This document shows positions 46,040 to 56,197 of a DNA stretch of 64,000 bases, piece after piece. The position numbers were made by a program, and so were the translations under genes. The notes under the pieces were generated by a model. That model had not been told where the DNA came from and ran no database searches. It was given only the letters and a program-made list of their open reading frames with translations. Source of the stretch: Mycobacterium sp. 852014-52450_SCH5900713 (GTDB lineage: Bacteria > Actinomycetota > Actinomycetes > Mycobacteriales > Mycobacteriaceae); the NCBI RefSeq assembly GCF_001667075.1, contig NZ_LZIL01000011.1, positions 1 through 64,000 of the forward strand, given 5' to 3'. How positions within the stretch are numbered: the first letter of the stretch is position 1; each line of letters opens with the position of its first letter.

Positions 46040-46654
46040 ATGCCACAAGGCCGCCCACTGCAGGTCCCCGAGGATGGACTCAGCACCAGGGCCCGGCGCA
46101 ACACCCCGGTGCTGGCGGTGCACACCGGCCCCGGCAAGGGGAAGTCCACCGCCGCATTCGGAATGGCGTTGCGGGCCTGGAATGTCGGGCTCTCCGTAGC
46201 GGTCTTCCAGTTCGTCAAGAGCGCCAAATGGAGGGTGGGCGAGGAGAGCGCCTTCGCTCAACTCGGTCAGGTGCACCAACAGCACAACATCGGTGGGCCG
46301 GTGGAATGGCACAAGATGGGCGCGGGCTGGTCGTGGTCGCGAAAGGCGGGCAGCGAACTCGATCACGCCGCGGCCGCGGCCGACGGGTGGGCGGAGATCT
46401 CGCGCCGGCTGGCCGATCAGCGCCACGACTTCTATGTGCTCGACGAGTTCACCTACCCGCTGAAATGGGGGTGGGTGGACGTCGACGAGGTGGTCGACGT
46501 GCTGTTGGCACGCCCGGGCCACCAGCACGTGGTCATCACCGGTCGCGATGCCCCGCGGCGGTTGATCGAGGCCGCCGATCTGGTCACCGAGATGACCAAG
46601 GTCAAGCACCCGATGGATGCGGGCCGCAAGGGGCAGAAGGGCATCGAGTGGTGA
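46040..46654 (+). CDS. cobO: Cob(I)yrinic acid a,c-diamide adenosyltransferase
   Basis: 204-aa CobO/BtuR-type P-loop protein (GPGKGKSTAAFG at about 30) with the family sequences FQFVKSAKWRVGEE, VEWHKMGAGWSW, YVLDEFTYPLKWGWVD and ITGRDAP. Adds the 5'-deoxyadenosyl group to the corrinoid cobalt. It starts 15 nt after the chelatase gene and overlaps cobB by 4 nt. Confidence 0.95.
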   Translation: MPQGRPLQVPEDGLSTRARRNTPVLAVHTGPGKGKSTAAFGMALRAWNVGLSVAVFQFVKSAKWRVGEESAFAQLGQVHQQHNIGGPVEWHKMGAGWSWSRKAGSELDHAAAAADGWAEISRRLADQRHDFYVLDEFTYPLKWGWVDVDEVVDVLLARPGHQHVVITGRDAPRRLIEAADLVTEMTKVKHPMDAGRKGQKGIEW

Positions 46655-48045
46655 GTGTTCCCGCGGTCGTCGTCGCCGCGCCGGCGTCGGGCAGCGGAAA
46701 GACAACCGTCGCAACGGGTTTGATCGGCGCGCTGCGGCGGGCGGGCCATGCCGTCGCTCCGTTCAAGGTGGGCCCGGACTTCATCGACCCCGGTTATCAC
46801 GGCCTGGCCGCCGGGCGTCCCGGCCGCAACCTGGACCCGGTTCTGGTCGGCGAGAACCTCGTCGGCCCGCTGTACGCGCACGGCTCGGGCGGTGCGGACA
46901 TCGCGGTGATCGAGGGGGTGATGGGGCTCTTCGACGGGCGGATCGGGCCCGCCGCGGCCGGTCCCGCGGAAGGCTCCACCGCGCACGTGGCCGGCCTGCT
47001 GGGTGCGCCCGTGATTCTGGTGGTCGACGCGCGCGGCCAGAGCCACAGCATCGCCGCACTGCTGCATGGCTTTTCGACGTTCGATGCCGCGACCCGGGTC
47101 CGCGGTGTGATCCTCAACCGGGTCGGTTCGGCCCGGCACGAACACGTGCTGCGGCAGGCCTGCGAGCAGGCCGGTGTCGCGGTGCTGGGGTCCATTCCAC
47201 GAACCGCCGAATTAGAGCTCCCGACAAGGTATTTGGGTCTGGTCACCGCGGTGGAGTACGGGCGGCGGGCGCGGCTGGCGGTCGAGGCGATGACCGACCT
47301 GGTCGCCCGTCACGTCGACCTTGCGGCGGTGGCGGCCGTGGCCGCTGTCGCCGCGAGCCGGACCGGCACGGCGTGGGACCCGGCGTCCGCGGTGGGGGAG
47401 ACGCCCGGAGGGCACGCCACAGTGGCGATGGCGGCGGGTAAGGCGTTCAGCTTCGGCTATGCCGAGCACGCCGAGCTGCTGCGGGCCGCCGGCGCCGACG
47501 TGGTCGAATTCGACCCGCTGGCTGAGGAGTTGCCGGATGGCACGGACGCGGTGTTGCTGCCCGGCGGCTTCCCGGAACAGTTTACCGCGGAGCTCTCGGC
47601 CAACGACGCCGTGCGCCGGCAGATCAACGAGCTGGCGGCCGCCGGCGCGCCGATACACGCCGAATGCGCGGGCCTGATTTATCTGGCCACCGAACTCGAC
47701 GGCTACCCGATGTGCGGAGTGCTGGCCGGGTCGGCGCGGTTCACGCCGAATTTGACGTTGGCCTATCGCGACGCCGTCGCCGTGGCCGATTCGCCGCTCT
47801 ATTCCGCCGGGCAACGGGTGGTGGGGCATGAATTCCACCGGACCGCAATCGCATTCAGCGACGGCTACCAGCCGGCCTGGGCCTATCGGGGCAACGACGC
47901 GGATCCCGTGCGCGAAGGCGTCGTGCACGCCGGAGTGCACGCCTCGTATCTGCACACCCATCCGGCTGCCGCGCCACAAGCCGTCGCGCGGTTCGTCGCG
48001 CACGCCGCCCGCCGGCTGGGCGGCGCCAACATGCCCTCCGTCTAG
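46651..48045 (+). CDS. cobB: Cobyrinic acid a,c-diamide synthase CobB
   Basis: 464 aa (M. tuberculosis about 457). N-terminal ATPase VVAAPASGSGKTTVATGL and FKVGPDFIDPGYH; C-terminal GATase with HAECAGLIYL (nucleophile Cys) and a late His in ASYLHTHP. It amidates the a and c side chains of the corrin ring. GTG at 46651 overlaps the cobO stop (GTGA); the GTG one codon earlier is also possible. The frame extending up to 46228 is a shadow of cobO. Confidence 0.95.
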   Translation: MSVPAVVVAAPASGSGKTTVATGLIGALRRAGHAVAPFKVGPDFIDPGYHGLAAGRPGRNLDPVLVGENLVGPLYAHGSGGADIAVIEGVMGLFDGRIGPAAAGPAEGSTAHVAGLLGAPVILVVDARGQSHSIAALLHGFSTFDAATRVRGVILNRVGSARHEHVLRQACEQAGVAVLGSIPRTAELELPTRYLGLVTAVEYGRRARLAVEAMTDLVARHVDLAAVAAVAAVAASRTGTAWDPASAVGETPGGHATVAMAAGKAFSFGYAEHAELLRAAGADVVEFDPLAEELPDGTDAVLLPGGFPEQFTAELSANDAVRRQINELAAAGAPIHAECAGLIYLATELDGYPMCGVLAGSARFTPNLTLAYRDAVAVADSPLYSAGQRVVGHEFHRTAIAFSDGYQPAWAYRGNDADPVREGVVHAGVHASYLHTHPAAAPQAVARFVAHAARRLGGANMPSV

Positions 48046-48126
48046 GCGCTCGCGGTCGCCACTAGGCCGATGGTGGCGACCCGCAGCGCCCGGCGTTTTC
48101 CGCCGCGCTCGCGGTCGCCACTAGGC
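48046..48126. repeat. Dispersed repeat between cobB and cysG
   Basis: A 22-nt run is repeated exactly at 48046-48067 and 48105-48126, ending in GGTCGCCACTAGGC. Between them TGGTGGCGACC (48071-48081) can pair with GGTCGCCACTA (48113-48123). The core matches the element at 39612-39660 with scattered substitutions. It fills the whole gap between the two genes. Confidence 0.65.
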
Positions 48127-48133
48127 TTGCCCG

Positions 48134-49339
48134 GTGACCGAGAACGCCTACCTCGCCGGACTGCGCCTGGCCGGCAAGAAGGTCGTCGTGGTCGGCGGTG
48201 GCTCGGTTGCCCAGCGCCGGCTGCCCTTGCTCATCGCCAGCGGCGCGGACGTACACGTCATCTCCCGCAGCGCCACCAGGTCGGTCGAGGCGATGACCGG
48301 AATCACGTTGTCGCTGCGCGAATACCGCGACGGTGACCTCGACGGGGCCTGGTACGCGATCGCCGCCACCAACGACGCGCAGGTGAACGCGGCCATCGTC
48401 GCGGAGGCCGAGCGCCGCCACCTCTTCTGCGTCCGCGCCGACGTCGCCGTCGAAGGGACCGCGGTGACCCCGGCGTCCTTCAGCTACGAAGGGTTATCGG
48501 TCGGGGTGCTCGCGGGCGGCGAGCACCGCCGGTCCGCGGCCATCCGCTCGGCGATCCGGGAGGCGCTGCAGACCGGGGTCATCGCCCCGGACAGCGCGGT
48601 GAGCCCCGACGTCGTGCGCGGTGGGGTGGCCCTCGTCGGCGGCGGGCCCGGCGACCCCGAACTGATCACCGTGCGCGGGCGCCGGCTGCTGGCCCACGCG
48701 GACGTGGTGGTCGCCGACCGGCTGGCGCCGCCGGAACTCTTGGCCGAGCTGCCGCCACACGTGGAGGTCATCGACGCCGCCAAGATTCCCTACGGGCGGG
48801 CGATGGCGCAGGACGCGATCAACGACGTCATGATCGAACGCGCCCGGTCCGGGAAGTTCGTCGTCCGGCTCAAGGGCGGGGACCCGTTCGTCTTCGCCCG
48901 CGGCTACGAGGAAGTGCAGGCGTGCGTCGACGCCGGGATCCCGGTCACCGTCGTGCCGGGTGTGACGAGCGCCATAGGAGTGCCCGCCCTGGCCGGCGTT
49001 CCGGTCACGCATCGGGCCATAAATCACGAATTCGTCGTGGTCAGCGGACATCTGGCGCCCGGTCACCCCGAATCGTTAGTGAATTGGAATGCGCTGGCCG
49101 CGCTGTCCGGCACCATCGTTTTGCTGATGGCCGTCGAACGCATCGAGCTTTTCGCCGACGCACTCATAGCGGGCGGCCGACCTGCGGAAACGCCGGTCCT
49201 GGTGGTTCAACATGGAACGACAGCGGCTCAGCACACTTTGCGGGCCACTCTCGCCGACACGCCGGAAAAGATCCGAGCCGAAGGCATCCGACCTCCCGCG
49301 ATCATCGTGATCGGGCCGGTGGCGGCTTTCGGGCTTTAA
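48134..49339 (+). CDS. cysG: Siroheme synthase CysG (uroporphyrinogen-III methyltransferase fusion)
   Basis: 401 aa. N-terminal precorrin-2 dehydrogenase/ferrochelatase half with NAD motif VVVVGGGSVAQRRL (about 18-31). C-terminal SUMT half (from about 155) with VGGGPGDPELITVRG, DRLAPPELL, LKGGDPFVFARG and VVPGVTSAIGVPALAGVPVTHR. Makes precorrin-2 and siroheme, feeding both sulfite/nitrite reductases and cobalamin. GTG start at 48134. Confidence 0.94.
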   Translation: MTENAYLAGLRLAGKKVVVVGGGSVAQRRLPLLIASGADVHVISRSATRSVEAMTGITLSLREYRDGDLDGAWYAIAATNDAQVNAAIVAEAERRHLFCVRADVAVEGTAVTPASFSYEGLSVGVLAGGEHRRSAAIRSAIREALQTGVIAPDSAVSPDVVRGGVALVGGGPGDPELITVRGRRLLAHADVVVADRLAPPELLAELPPHVEVIDAAKIPYGRAMAQDAINDVMIERARSGKFVVRLKGGDPFVFARGYEEVQACVDAGIPVTVVPGVTSAIGVPALAGVPVTHRAINHEFVVVSGHLAPGHPESLVNWNALAALSGTIVLLMAVERIELFADALIAGGRPAETPVLVVQHGTTAAQHTLRATLADTPEKIRAEGIRPPAIIVIGPVAAFGL

Positions 49340-49373
49340 ACGGATCTTAAGATTACTGTAAGGTAACCCTTTA
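49336..49373 (+). promoter_or_regulatory. Candidate efpA promoter, possibly leaderless
   Basis: The 33 bp between cysG and efpA are AT-rich for this genome. TAAGGT at 49359-49364 is a fair -10 hexamer that would start RNA at or next to the ATG at 49373. A poor -35 (TTAAAC, 49336-49341) sits at 17 nt. AAGG in the same region could alternatively serve as a ribosome binding site. Confidence 0.3.
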
Positions 49374-50965
49374 TGACGGCCCTCAACGACACAGAGCGCG
49401 CGGTGCGGAACTTCACGTCCGCGCGCCCCGATCGTCCGGCCCCGGCGCGCTCCACGCGCCCGGCGGAGACCGCCTCCACTCGCCTCAGCAAGTACTACCC
49501 GGCCTGGCTGCCTTCCAGCCGCTTCATCGCGGCCGTGATCGCCATCGGCGGTATGCAGTTGCTGGCGACCATGGACAGCACCGTCGCCATCGTCGCGCTT
49601 CCCCGGATCCAGAACGAGCTCAGCCTGTCCGACGCCGGCCGTAGCTGGGTGATCACCGCATATGTGCTCACGTTCGGCGGGCTGATGCTGCTGGGCGGCC
49701 GACTCGGCGACACCATCGGACGCAAGCGCACCTTCATCGTGGGCGTCGCGTTGTTCACCATCTCCTCGGTGCTGTGCGCGGTCGCGTGGGATGAGGTGAC
49801 CATGGTCATCGCGCGGCTCTCGCAGGGGGTCGGTTCCGCCATCGCCTCCCCGACGGGGCTGGCGCTGGTCGCGACCACCTTCCCCAAGGGGCCCGCGCGT
49901 AACTTCGCGACGGCGGTGTTCGCCGCCATGACGGCCGTCGGCTCGGTGATGGGCCTCGTGGTCGGCGGAGCGCTGACCGAGGTGTCCTGGCGACTGGCGT
50001 TCCTGGTGAACGTGCCGATCGGCCTGGTGATGATCTACCTCGCGCGCACCGCGCTGCGCGAGACCAACCGCGAGCGGATGAAGCTCGACGCCACCGGCGC
50101 CATGCTGGCGACGCTGGCGTGCACCGCCGCGGTCTTCGCCTTCTCGATGGGGCCGGAAAAGGGTTGGGTCTCGATCACCACCGTCGGGTCGGGCGTGGTC
50201 GCGATGGCCGCCGCTCTCGCCTTCATCATCGTCGAGCGAACCGCCGAAAACCCGGTTGTCCCATTCGATCTGTTCCGCGACCGCAACCGGCTGGTCACGT
50301 TCGCCGCGATCTTCCTGGCCGGCGGCCTCATGTTCAGCCTGACGGTGTGCATCGGCCTGTACGTGCAGGACATCCTCGGCTACAGCGCGCTGCGCGCCGG
50401 CGTCGGCTTCATCCCGTTCGTCATCGCGATGGGGATCGGCCTGGGCGTCTCCTCGCAACTGGTGTCGCGGTTCTCGCCCCGGGTGTTGACGATCGGCGGC
50501 GGAATCCTGCTGTTCTGGGCGATGCTCTACGGCTGGGCGTTCATGCACCGCGGCGTGCCCTATTTCCCCAACCTGGTGCTCCCCATCATCGTGGGCGGGA
50601 TCGGCATCGGCATCTGCGTCGTCCCGCTGACGCTGGCGGCCATCGCCGGTGTCGGCTTCGACCAGATCGGCCCGGTGTCGGCGATCGCGTTGATGCTGCA
50701 GAGCCTCGGCGGTCCGCTCGTGCTGGCCGTCATCCAGGCCGTGATCACCTCCCGCACGCTGTACATGGGCGGCACCACCGGCCCGGTCAAGATCATGAAC
50801 GACCTCCAATTGCACGCGCTCGACCAGGGCTACACCTACGGCCTGCTGTGGGTGGCCGGCGTGGCCGTCGTCGTCGGCGCCGCGGCGCTGTTGATCGGCT
50901 ACACGCCCGCGCAGGTGGCCCACGCGCAAGAGGTCAAGGAAGCGATCGACGCCGGCGAGCTGTAG
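49373..50965 (+). CDS. efpA: EfpA-type MFS multidrug efflux transporter
   Basis: 530 aa, the length of M. tuberculosis EfpA. QacA-type 14-helix major facilitator. A hydrophilic N-terminal tail (about 50 residues, Arg/Pro-rich) precedes helix 1 (GGMQLLATMDSTVAIVALP). Motif A GGRLGDTIGRKRTF lies in loop 2-3, and antiporter-like ATTFPKGPARNFA and GGALTEVSWRLAFLVNVPIG follow. Likely exports lipophilic drugs or lipids by proton exchange. Monocistronic by appearance. Confidence 0.96.
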   Translation: MTALNDTERAVRNFTSARPDRPAPARSTRPAETASTRLSKYYPAWLPSSRFIAAVIAIGGMQLLATMDSTVAIVALPRIQNELSLSDAGRSWVITAYVLTFGGLMLLGGRLGDTIGRKRTFIVGVALFTISSVLCAVAWDEVTMVIARLSQGVGSAIASPTGLALVATTFPKGPARNFATAVFAAMTAVGSVMGLVVGGALTEVSWRLAFLVNVPIGLVMIYLARTALRETNRERMKLDATGAMLATLACTAAVFAFSMGPEKGWVSITTVGSGVVAMAAALAFIIVERTAENPVVPFDLFRDRNRLVTFAAIFLAGGLMFSLTVCIGLYVQDILGYSALRAGVGFIPFVIAMGIGLGVSSQLVSRFSPRVLTIGGGILLFWAMLYGWAFMHRGVPYFPNLVLPIIVGGIGIGICVVPLTLAAIAGVGFDQIGPVSAIALMLQSLGGPLVLAVIQAVITSRTLYMGGTTGPVKIMNDLQLHALDQGYTYGLLWVAGVAVVVGAAALLIGYTPAQVAHAQEVKEAIDAGEL

Positions 50966-51067
50966 CTCAACGGGTCGCCGACCGTCACGACAGAGTGGCG
51001 TTGGCATGCGGGCGTTGCGCTGGCGTGACGCTCGTCGCAGGTACCGACCACGCTAGGCTGGCCCGCT

Positions 51068-52816
51068 GTGATCACCCGGATGTCCGAGCTGTTCTTGCGC
51101 ACGTTGCGCGACGACCCCGCTGACGCCGAAGTGCCCAGCCACAAACTTCTGATCCGCGCCGGCTACATCCGGCCGATCGCGCCCGGGCTCTACAGCTGGC
51201 TGCCGCTCGGCCTGCGGGTGCTGCGCAAGATCGAGGCCGTCGTCCGCGAGGAGATGAACGCGATCGGCGGCCAGGAGATCCTGTTTCCCGCCCTGCTGCC
51301 GCGCGCGCCATACGAGACCACGAACCGGTGGACCGAATACGGCGACGGCGTCTTCCGCCTGAAGGACCGCCGCGGCAATGACTACCTGCTGGGGCCCACG
51401 CACGAGGAGGTGTTCACCCTGACCGTCAAGGGTGAATACAGCTCGTACAAAGACTTTCCGGTGCTGCTCTATCAAATCCAGAACAAATACCGCGACGAGG
51501 CGCGTCCGCGCGCGGGGATCCTGCGGGTGCGCGAGTTCCTGATGAAGGACTCCTACTCGTTCGACATCGACGACGCCGGACTCAAGGCCGCCTATCACGC
51601 GCACCGCGAGGCCTACCAGCGCATCTTCAACCGGCTCCAGGTGCGCTACGTGATCGCGTCCGCGGTATCGGGGGCGATGGGCGGCAGTGCGTCGGAGGAG
51701 TTCCTGGCCGAAAGCCCGGTCGGCGAAGACACCTTCGTGCGCTGCCTGGAATCGGGGTATGCGGCCAACGTCGAGGCCGTCACCACCGCCCGCCCGGAGG
51801 CCAAGCCGATCGACGGGCTGCCCGAGGCGGTGGTCCACGACACCGGTGACACCCCGACCATCGCCACCCTGGTGGACTGGGCCAACACGGCCGACCTCGG
51901 TCGCACCGTCACCGCCGCGGACACGCTGAAGAACGTGCTGCTCAAGGTGCGACAGCCCGGCGGGGAGTGGGAGCTGCTGGCCATCGGCCTGCCGGGCGAC
52001 CGCGACGTCGACGACAAGAGGCTCGGCGCCGCGCTGGAACCGGCCGACTACGCGTTGCTCGACGACTCCGACTTCGCCAAATACCCATTCCTGGTGAAGG
52101 GCTACATCGGTCCGAAGGCGCTGCGGGACAACGGTGTTCGTTACCTTGTCGACCCGCGGGTGGTGGACGGCACCAGCTGGATCACCGGGGCGGACGAGCC
52201 CGGCCGGCACGCCGTCGGCCTGGTGGCCGGCCGGGATTTCACCGCCGACGGCACCATCGAGGCCGCCGAGGTGCGCGACGGCGATCCATCGCCCGACGGC
52301 GCCGGCCCGCTGGTGTCGGCCCGCGGCATCGAGGTCGCGCACATCTTCCAGCTCGGCCGCAAATACACCGATGCCTTCACCGCCGACGTGCTCGGTGAGG
52401 ACGGCAAGCCGGTGCGGCTGACCATGGGGTCCTACGGCCTCGGGGTGTCGCGGATCTTGGCGGTTATCGCCGAGCAGCACCACGACGAGCTGGGCCTGCG
52501 CTGGCCGTCTTCGGTCGCGCCGTTCGACGTCCACCTGGTGATCGCCAATAAAGACGCGGACGCCCGCACCGGGGCCACCGCGCTGGCCGCGGACCTGGAC
52601 CGGTTGGGCATCGAGGTGCTACTGGACGACCGGCAGGCGTCGCCCGGGGTCAAGTTCAAGGACGCCGAGTTGCTGGGCGTTCCATGGATCCTGGTGGTGG
52701 GGCGCGGCTGGGGCAACGGCGTGGTGGAGCTGCGCGACCGCTTCAGCGGACAGACGCGCGAGCTGGCCACCGGGCCGTCGCTGGCCACCGACGTCGTGGC
52801 CGCCCTGACCGGGTAG
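51068..52816 (+). CDS. proS: Prolyl-tRNA synthetase
   Basis: 582 aa, the same as M. tuberculosis ProS. Bacterial-type class II synthetase: motif 2 region [17 protein letters not shown], an inserted editing (INS/YbaK) domain at about 220-400 ([20 protein letters not shown]), motif 3 [11 protein letters not shown], and the anticodon-binding domain at the C-terminus ([17 protein letters not shown]). GTG start at 51068. Confidence 0.96.
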   Translation: MITRMSELFLRTLRDDPADAEVPSHKLLIRAGYIRPIAPGLYSWLPLGLRVLRKIEAVVREEMNAIGGQEILFPALLPRAPYETTNRWTEYGDGVFRLKDRRGNDYLLGPTHEEVFTLTVKGEYSSYKDFPVLLYQIQNKYRDEARPRAGILRVREFLMKDSYSFDIDDAGLKAAYHAHREAYQRIFNRLQVRYVIASAVSGAMGGSASEEFLAESPVGEDTFVRCLESGYAANVEAVTTARPEAKPIDGLPEAVVHDTGDTPTIATLVDWANTADLGRTVTAADTLKNVLLKVRQPGGEWELLAIGLPGDRDVDDKRLGAALEPADYALLDDSDFAKYPFLVKGYIGPKALRDNGVRYLVDPRVVDGTSWITGADEPGRHAVGLVAGRDFTADGTIEAAEVRDGDPSPDGAGPLVSARGIEVAHIFQLGRKYTDAFTADVLGEDGKPVRLTMGSYGLGVSRILAVIAEQHHDELGLRWPSSVAPFDVHLVIANKDADARTGATALAADLDRLGIEVLLDDRQASPGVKFKDAELLGVPWILVVGRGWGNGVVELRDRFSGQTRELATGPSLATDVVAALTG

Positions 52817-52836
52817 CGCTGAAAACCCTTGCGCCG

Positions 52837-53283
52837 CTAGTCGTTTCCGCCGGGGAAGCTCGTCGTGATGGGCCAGGCACCCAGCACCCGGTTCCACCGG
52901 GCGGCCATCACCGCGCTTTGCGTCAGTGCCGTGGCGGCGAACGCGCGGTCGTCGGCCGTCTCGGCGTGCTCGATCACCACGCGCCAGGCCGACGCGCCAT
53001 CGTTTTCCATCCGCGCCGCCAGCCGCGCCGCATCCGCGGCGCTGCCCACCAGGATCGGCAACTGGTAGCCGGGGGCCGCGACCGGCGCGTTGACCTTGCG
53101 GGCGGTCAGCATCGCGATCACGTCGTCGCGGCGCTGGCGGTGCTGGGAGAGCGCTTCCACCACCAGGCCGTTGACGCTGGGCGGCGACAACGCCGAGACC
53201 ATGCCGTAGCCGTAGATCGTCGAGTGTTCGATGGCCAGCGCGTCGCAGAGCGCCGCGTTGTCCGCGTCCTTGCCGGAACTCAT
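52837..53283 (-). CDS. DUF4439 ferritin-like protein
   Basis: 148 aa, all-helical. It starts with ALCDALAIEHSTIYGYGMVSAL and has EALSQHRQRRDDVIAML later, carrying spaced Glu/His residues as in ferritin-like four-helix bundles (DUF4439). Corresponds to Rv2844. Its start overlaps the stop of the lipoprotein gene (ATGA), so the pair is coupled. Metal binding and activity are unproven. Confidence 0.8.
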   Translation of the reverse strand: MSSGKDADNAALCDALAIEHSTIYGYGMVSALSPPSVNGLVVEALSQHRQRRDDVIAMLTARKVNAPVAAPGYQLPILVGSAADAARLAARMENDGASAWRVVIEHAETADDRAFAATALTQSAVMAARWNRVLGAWPITTSFPGGND

Positions 53284-53822
53284 ATCGACGGGCCCCCTGG
53301 CACCAGGGCGACGGTGTACGACGCGGTGCAGGACGCGATGATCGAGGCGAGCAACCCCGCGCGGTAGCCGGATTCGCCCGCCACCAGTCGGCTGGCGCTG
53401 TCCGCCGAGGCCCGCAGGGCGTTGATCACGTCGGACACCGGCGGGGGAGGCGGCGGCGGCCCCGCCGGCTCGGCGGGGCTCGGGCTGGGGCCCGTCGTCT
53501 CGCTGGTCGAGGAGGCGGTGATCTTGCCGGCCGCCCGCGAGATCTCCGTGGACAGGGCGCGGGCGTGCGCGGCGCGCTGACTCGCGACGACCGTCAGCGC
53601 GGCGGCGATCTGCGGTGGGTTGCCGACGGCGGCCGCGGCGGCGCCGGCCAGCGCGCTGTCCTTGCGGGCCTGGTCCAGCGGCCCCAGCAGCTCTTCGACG
53701 GACGGGGCCTTGGGCGGGGACTCGCCGCAGGCGGAGGTCACCACCCCGAGCGCAGCCAGAGCCGCGCCGCCGGCGAGCACACCCCGCCGGTTGACGACCG
53801 GAAATGCGCTAGACACAAACAC
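53280..53822 (-). CDS. Tat-type lipoprotein
   Basis: 180 aa. Signal [18 protein letters not shown] with a twin Arg is followed by lipobox TSAC (Cys32). The mature part is helical ([23 protein letters not shown]) with a Pro-rich linker (GPPPPPPPV). Corresponds to Rv2843. The paired DUF4439 gene downstream suggests the two proteins act together at the membrane. Divergent from rimP. Confidence 0.82.
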   Translation of the reverse strand: MFVSSAFPVVNRRGVLAGGAALAALGVVTSACGESPPKAPSVEELLGPLDQARKDSALAGAAAAAVGNPPQIAAALTVVASQRAAHARALSTEISRAAGKITASSTSETTGPSPSPAEPAGPPPPPPPVSDVINALRASADSASRLVAGESGYRAGLLASIIASCTASYTVALVPGGPSI

Positions 53823-54019
53823 ATCCTGCCATCGGTTCGGGGGTGGGTACGAAGCCAGGACGCGATCCGGCCGTCAGACGCGATTCCTGGCGTATCGTTG
53901 ATAGCTGCTCTCGCGGAACGGCAGCCTTCGCGTTCCGCCAGGACACTGGAGCCGCCCGCAGGGCAATAGGGTGGCGACGCCCTCCAGCTGACCGGACAAC
54001 TCAAGATGAGGAGCTCGCC

Positions 54020-54547
54020 GTGACCACCGGGCTACCTTCGCAGACGCAGGTGATCGAGCTACTCGGTGACGAGTTCGCGCGCGCTGGATACGAGATCGAA
54101 GACGTGGTCATCGACGCCCGGACGCGCCCGCCGCGGATCATGGTGGTCGCCGACGGTGACAAAGCCCTCGACCTGGACACCATCGCGACGCTGTCGCGCT
54201 CGGCGTCGGCTTTGCTGGACGGCCTTGACGACGTCGCGGACCGCTATGTGCTCGAGGTGAGTTCGCCGGGCGTGGACCGCCCGCTGACCAGTGCAAAACA
54301 TTTCCGTCGCGCCCGCGGCCGCAAGGTCGACGTCGTCCTCGCGGACGGTGCGCGACTGACCGGTCGCGTCGGTGAGACGCGCGGCGATTCCGTCGCGCTG
54401 GTGGTCCGCGCGGGACGGGACTACCGGCTGCGCGAATTGCCGCTCGCCGATATCGCCAAAGCCGTTGTCCAGGTGGAGTTTTCGCCCCCCGCCCAGGCGG
54501 AGTTGGACCTGGCGGGGCGGGCCGACAGGACGGAGGCCGGAGCATGA
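54020..54547 (+). CDS. rimP: Ribosome maturation factor RimP
   Basis: 175 aa. Two-domain YhbC family protein for 30S maturation: N-terminal alpha/beta domain ([29 protein letters not shown]) and a C-terminal SH3-like domain ([18 protein letters not shown]). GTG at 54020 has GATGAGGAG upstream; upstream codons to 53843 are unsupported. First gene of the rimP-nusA-ylxR-infB-rbfA operon. Confidence 0.94.
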   Translation: MTTGLPSQTQVIELLGDEFARAGYEIEDVVIDARTRPPRIMVVADGDKALDLDTIATLSRSASALLDGLDDVADRYVLEVSSPGVDRPLTSAKHFRRARGRKVDVVLADGARLTGRVGETRGDSVALVVRAGRDYRLRELPLADIAKAVVQVEFSPPAQAELDLAGRADRTEAGA

Positions 54548-54549
54548 AC

Positions 54550-54653
54550 CGCGCCGGCGACGATGCAGTGGGGGCGCCCCCAGCCGCGAAGCGGCCAGGG
54601 GGACGTAGCGATGTGGGGGCACCTCCCGCTTGCGGGGGAAAGGAGCGGCGCTG
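54550..54653 (+). repeat. MIRU-like repeat between rimP and nusA
   Basis: It begins GCGCCGGCGACGATGCAGTG and ends CTTGCGGGGGAAAGGAGCGG before nusA, matching the copy at 3531-3600. An extra internal segment (about 54568-54605) contains the palindrome TGGGGGCGCCCCCA. It provides the nusA ribosome binding site GGAAAGGAG. Confidence 0.75.
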
Positions 54654-55709
54654 ATGAACATCGACATGGGCGCGCTGCACGCCATCGAGGTGGATCGCGG
54701 CATCTCGGTCAACGAGCTGCTCGAGACGATCAAGTCGGCGCTGCTCACGGCCTACCGGCACACCGAGGGCCACCAGAACGACGCGCGCATCGAGATCGAC
54801 CGCAAGACCGGCGTCGTCAAGGTCGTCGCCCGAGAGACCGACGAGGACGGCAACGTCATCAGCGAATGGGACGACACCCCCGAGGGTTTCGGCCGGATCG
54901 CCGCCACCACCGCCCGTCAGGTCATGCTGCAGCGGTTTCGGGACGCGGAGAACGAGCGCACCTACGGTGAGTTCTCCACCCGCGAGGGCGAGATCGTCGC
55001 GGGCGTCATTCAGCGGGACAACCGCGCCAACGCCCGCGGCCTGGTCGTCGTCCGGATGGGCACCGAGACCAAGGCCTCCGAGGGCGTGATCCCGGCGGCC
55101 GAACAGGTGCCCGGCGAAAGCTACGAACATGGCAACCGGGTCCGCTGCTACGTCATCGGCGTGACCCGCGGGTCCCGGGAGCCGCTGATCACCCTGTCCC
55201 GAACGCATCCCAACCTGGTCCGCAAGCTGTTCTCGCTGGAAGTTCCCGAGATCGCCGACGGGTCGGTGGAAATCGTGGCGGTGGCTCGGGAGGCCGGCCA
55301 CCGCTCCAAGATCGCGGTGAAGTCCAACGTTCCCGGGCTGAACGCGAAAGGGGCCTGCATCGGCCCGATGGGCCAGCGGGTCCGCAACGTGATGAGCGAG
55401 CTTTCCGGGGAGAAGATCGACATCATCGACTACGACGAGGACCCGTCGCGCTTCGTCGCCAACGCGCTGTCGCCGGCCAAGGTGGTTTCCGTGTCGATCA
55501 TTGACCCGAACGCCCGCGCCGCCCGCGTGGTGGTGCCCGACTTCCAGCTGTCCCTGGCCATCGGCAAGGAGGGCCAGAACGCGCGGTTGGCCGCGCGCCT
55601 CACCGGGTGGCGGATCGACATCCGCGGCGATACGCCGGGGGGATCGGAGTCGCATTCGGAGAGCCGCCCCGAACACGGCGCCACCCACGGGATGGCGCAC
55701 GACCGCTAG
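54654..55709 (+). CDS. nusA: Transcription termination/antitermination factor NusA
   Basis: 351 aa (M. tuberculosis 347). N-terminal RNA polymerase-binding domain ([21 protein letters not shown] region), S1 domain ([20 protein letters not shown]), then two KH domains ([39 protein letters not shown]). No C-terminal acidic repeats, as usual for actinobacteria. Start at 54654 after the MIRU-borne ribosome binding site. Confidence 0.95.
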   Translation: MNIDMGALHAIEVDRGISVNELLETIKSALLTAYRHTEGHQNDARIEIDRKTGVVKVVARETDEDGNVISEWDDTPEGFGRIAATTARQVMLQRFRDAENERTYGEFSTREGEIVAGVIQRDNRANARGLVVVRMGTETKASEGVIPAAEQVPGESYEHGNRVRCYVIGVTRGSREPLITLSRTHPNLVRKLFSLEVPEIADGSVEIVAVAREAGHRSKIAVKSNVPGLNAKGACIGPMGQRVRNVMSELSGEKIDIIDYDEDPSRFVANALSPAKVVSVSIIDPNARAARVVVPDFQLSLAIGKEGQNARLAARLTGWRIDIRGDTPGGSESHSESRPEHGATHGMAHDR

Positions 55710-55770
55710 CGGATCCCGCGCCCACCATTGGGCGGTTCTGACCATCGGATAAGTGACGCTAGACTGAGCC

Positions 55771-56133
55771 GTGATCCAGCGTGAGCCTTCGGCCCGGGCG
55801 CACAGACGTGTGGACGGACCTGTCCGGACGTGTGTCGGGTGCCGAAAGCGAGAGCTGGCCGTCGAACTGCTTCGCGTGGTGGCTGTGTCGGACGGGAACG
55901 GCGAACATGCCGTGATCGTTGACGCCAGGGCCAACCGGCCGGGGCGGGGTGCATGGTTGCATCCCGTACCGCAGTGCGTGCAACAGGCGATTCGGCGGCG
56001 GGCTCTCACCAGAGCGCTGCGCATCGACCGTCCACCGGACACATCCGCGCTGGTCGAGCACGTGGAAACGCTCAACCAGCACGGCAACAGAACAGGTAGC
56101 AAAGAACATGAGCACACCGTGAAGTCCCGATGA
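55771..56133 (+). CDS. ylxR: YlxR (DUF448) RNA-binding protein
   Basis: 120 aa. The family motif RTCVGCRKRELAVELLRVV is near residue 20, and NRPGRGAWLHPVPQCVQQAIRRRA forms the second conserved block. Small nucleic-acid-binding protein always found between nusA and infB. GTG at 55771 is the likely start. The C-terminus after residue 95 is longer than in M. tuberculosis. Confidence 0.9.
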   Translation: MIQREPSARAHRRVDGPVRTCVGCRKRELAVELLRVVAVSDGNGEHAVIVDARANRPGRGAWLHPVPQCVQQAIRRRALTRALRIDRPPDTSALVEHVETLNQHGNRTGSKEHEHTVKSR

Positions 56134-56197
56134 CCATGCGTCATAGCTAAACCCGAGGCGCGGCCCCACGACTGTCGCCTCTTAGACAGGAGATGTA

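Noticed and set aside
46228..46650. N-terminal extension of cobB
   Set aside because: This part of the frame is a shadow of cobO; the CobB P-loop begins right after the GTG at 46651.
49340..49372. IdeR (iron) box before efpA
   Set aside because: TTAAGATTACTGTAAGGTAACC looked similar at first, but aligned base by base it misses most consensus positions.
49076..51007. 643-codon minus-strand frame, Asp/His/Gln/Arg-rich
   Set aside because: Mirror frame of efpA and cysG; the composition is typical of antisense reading in high-GC genes and no domain is visible.
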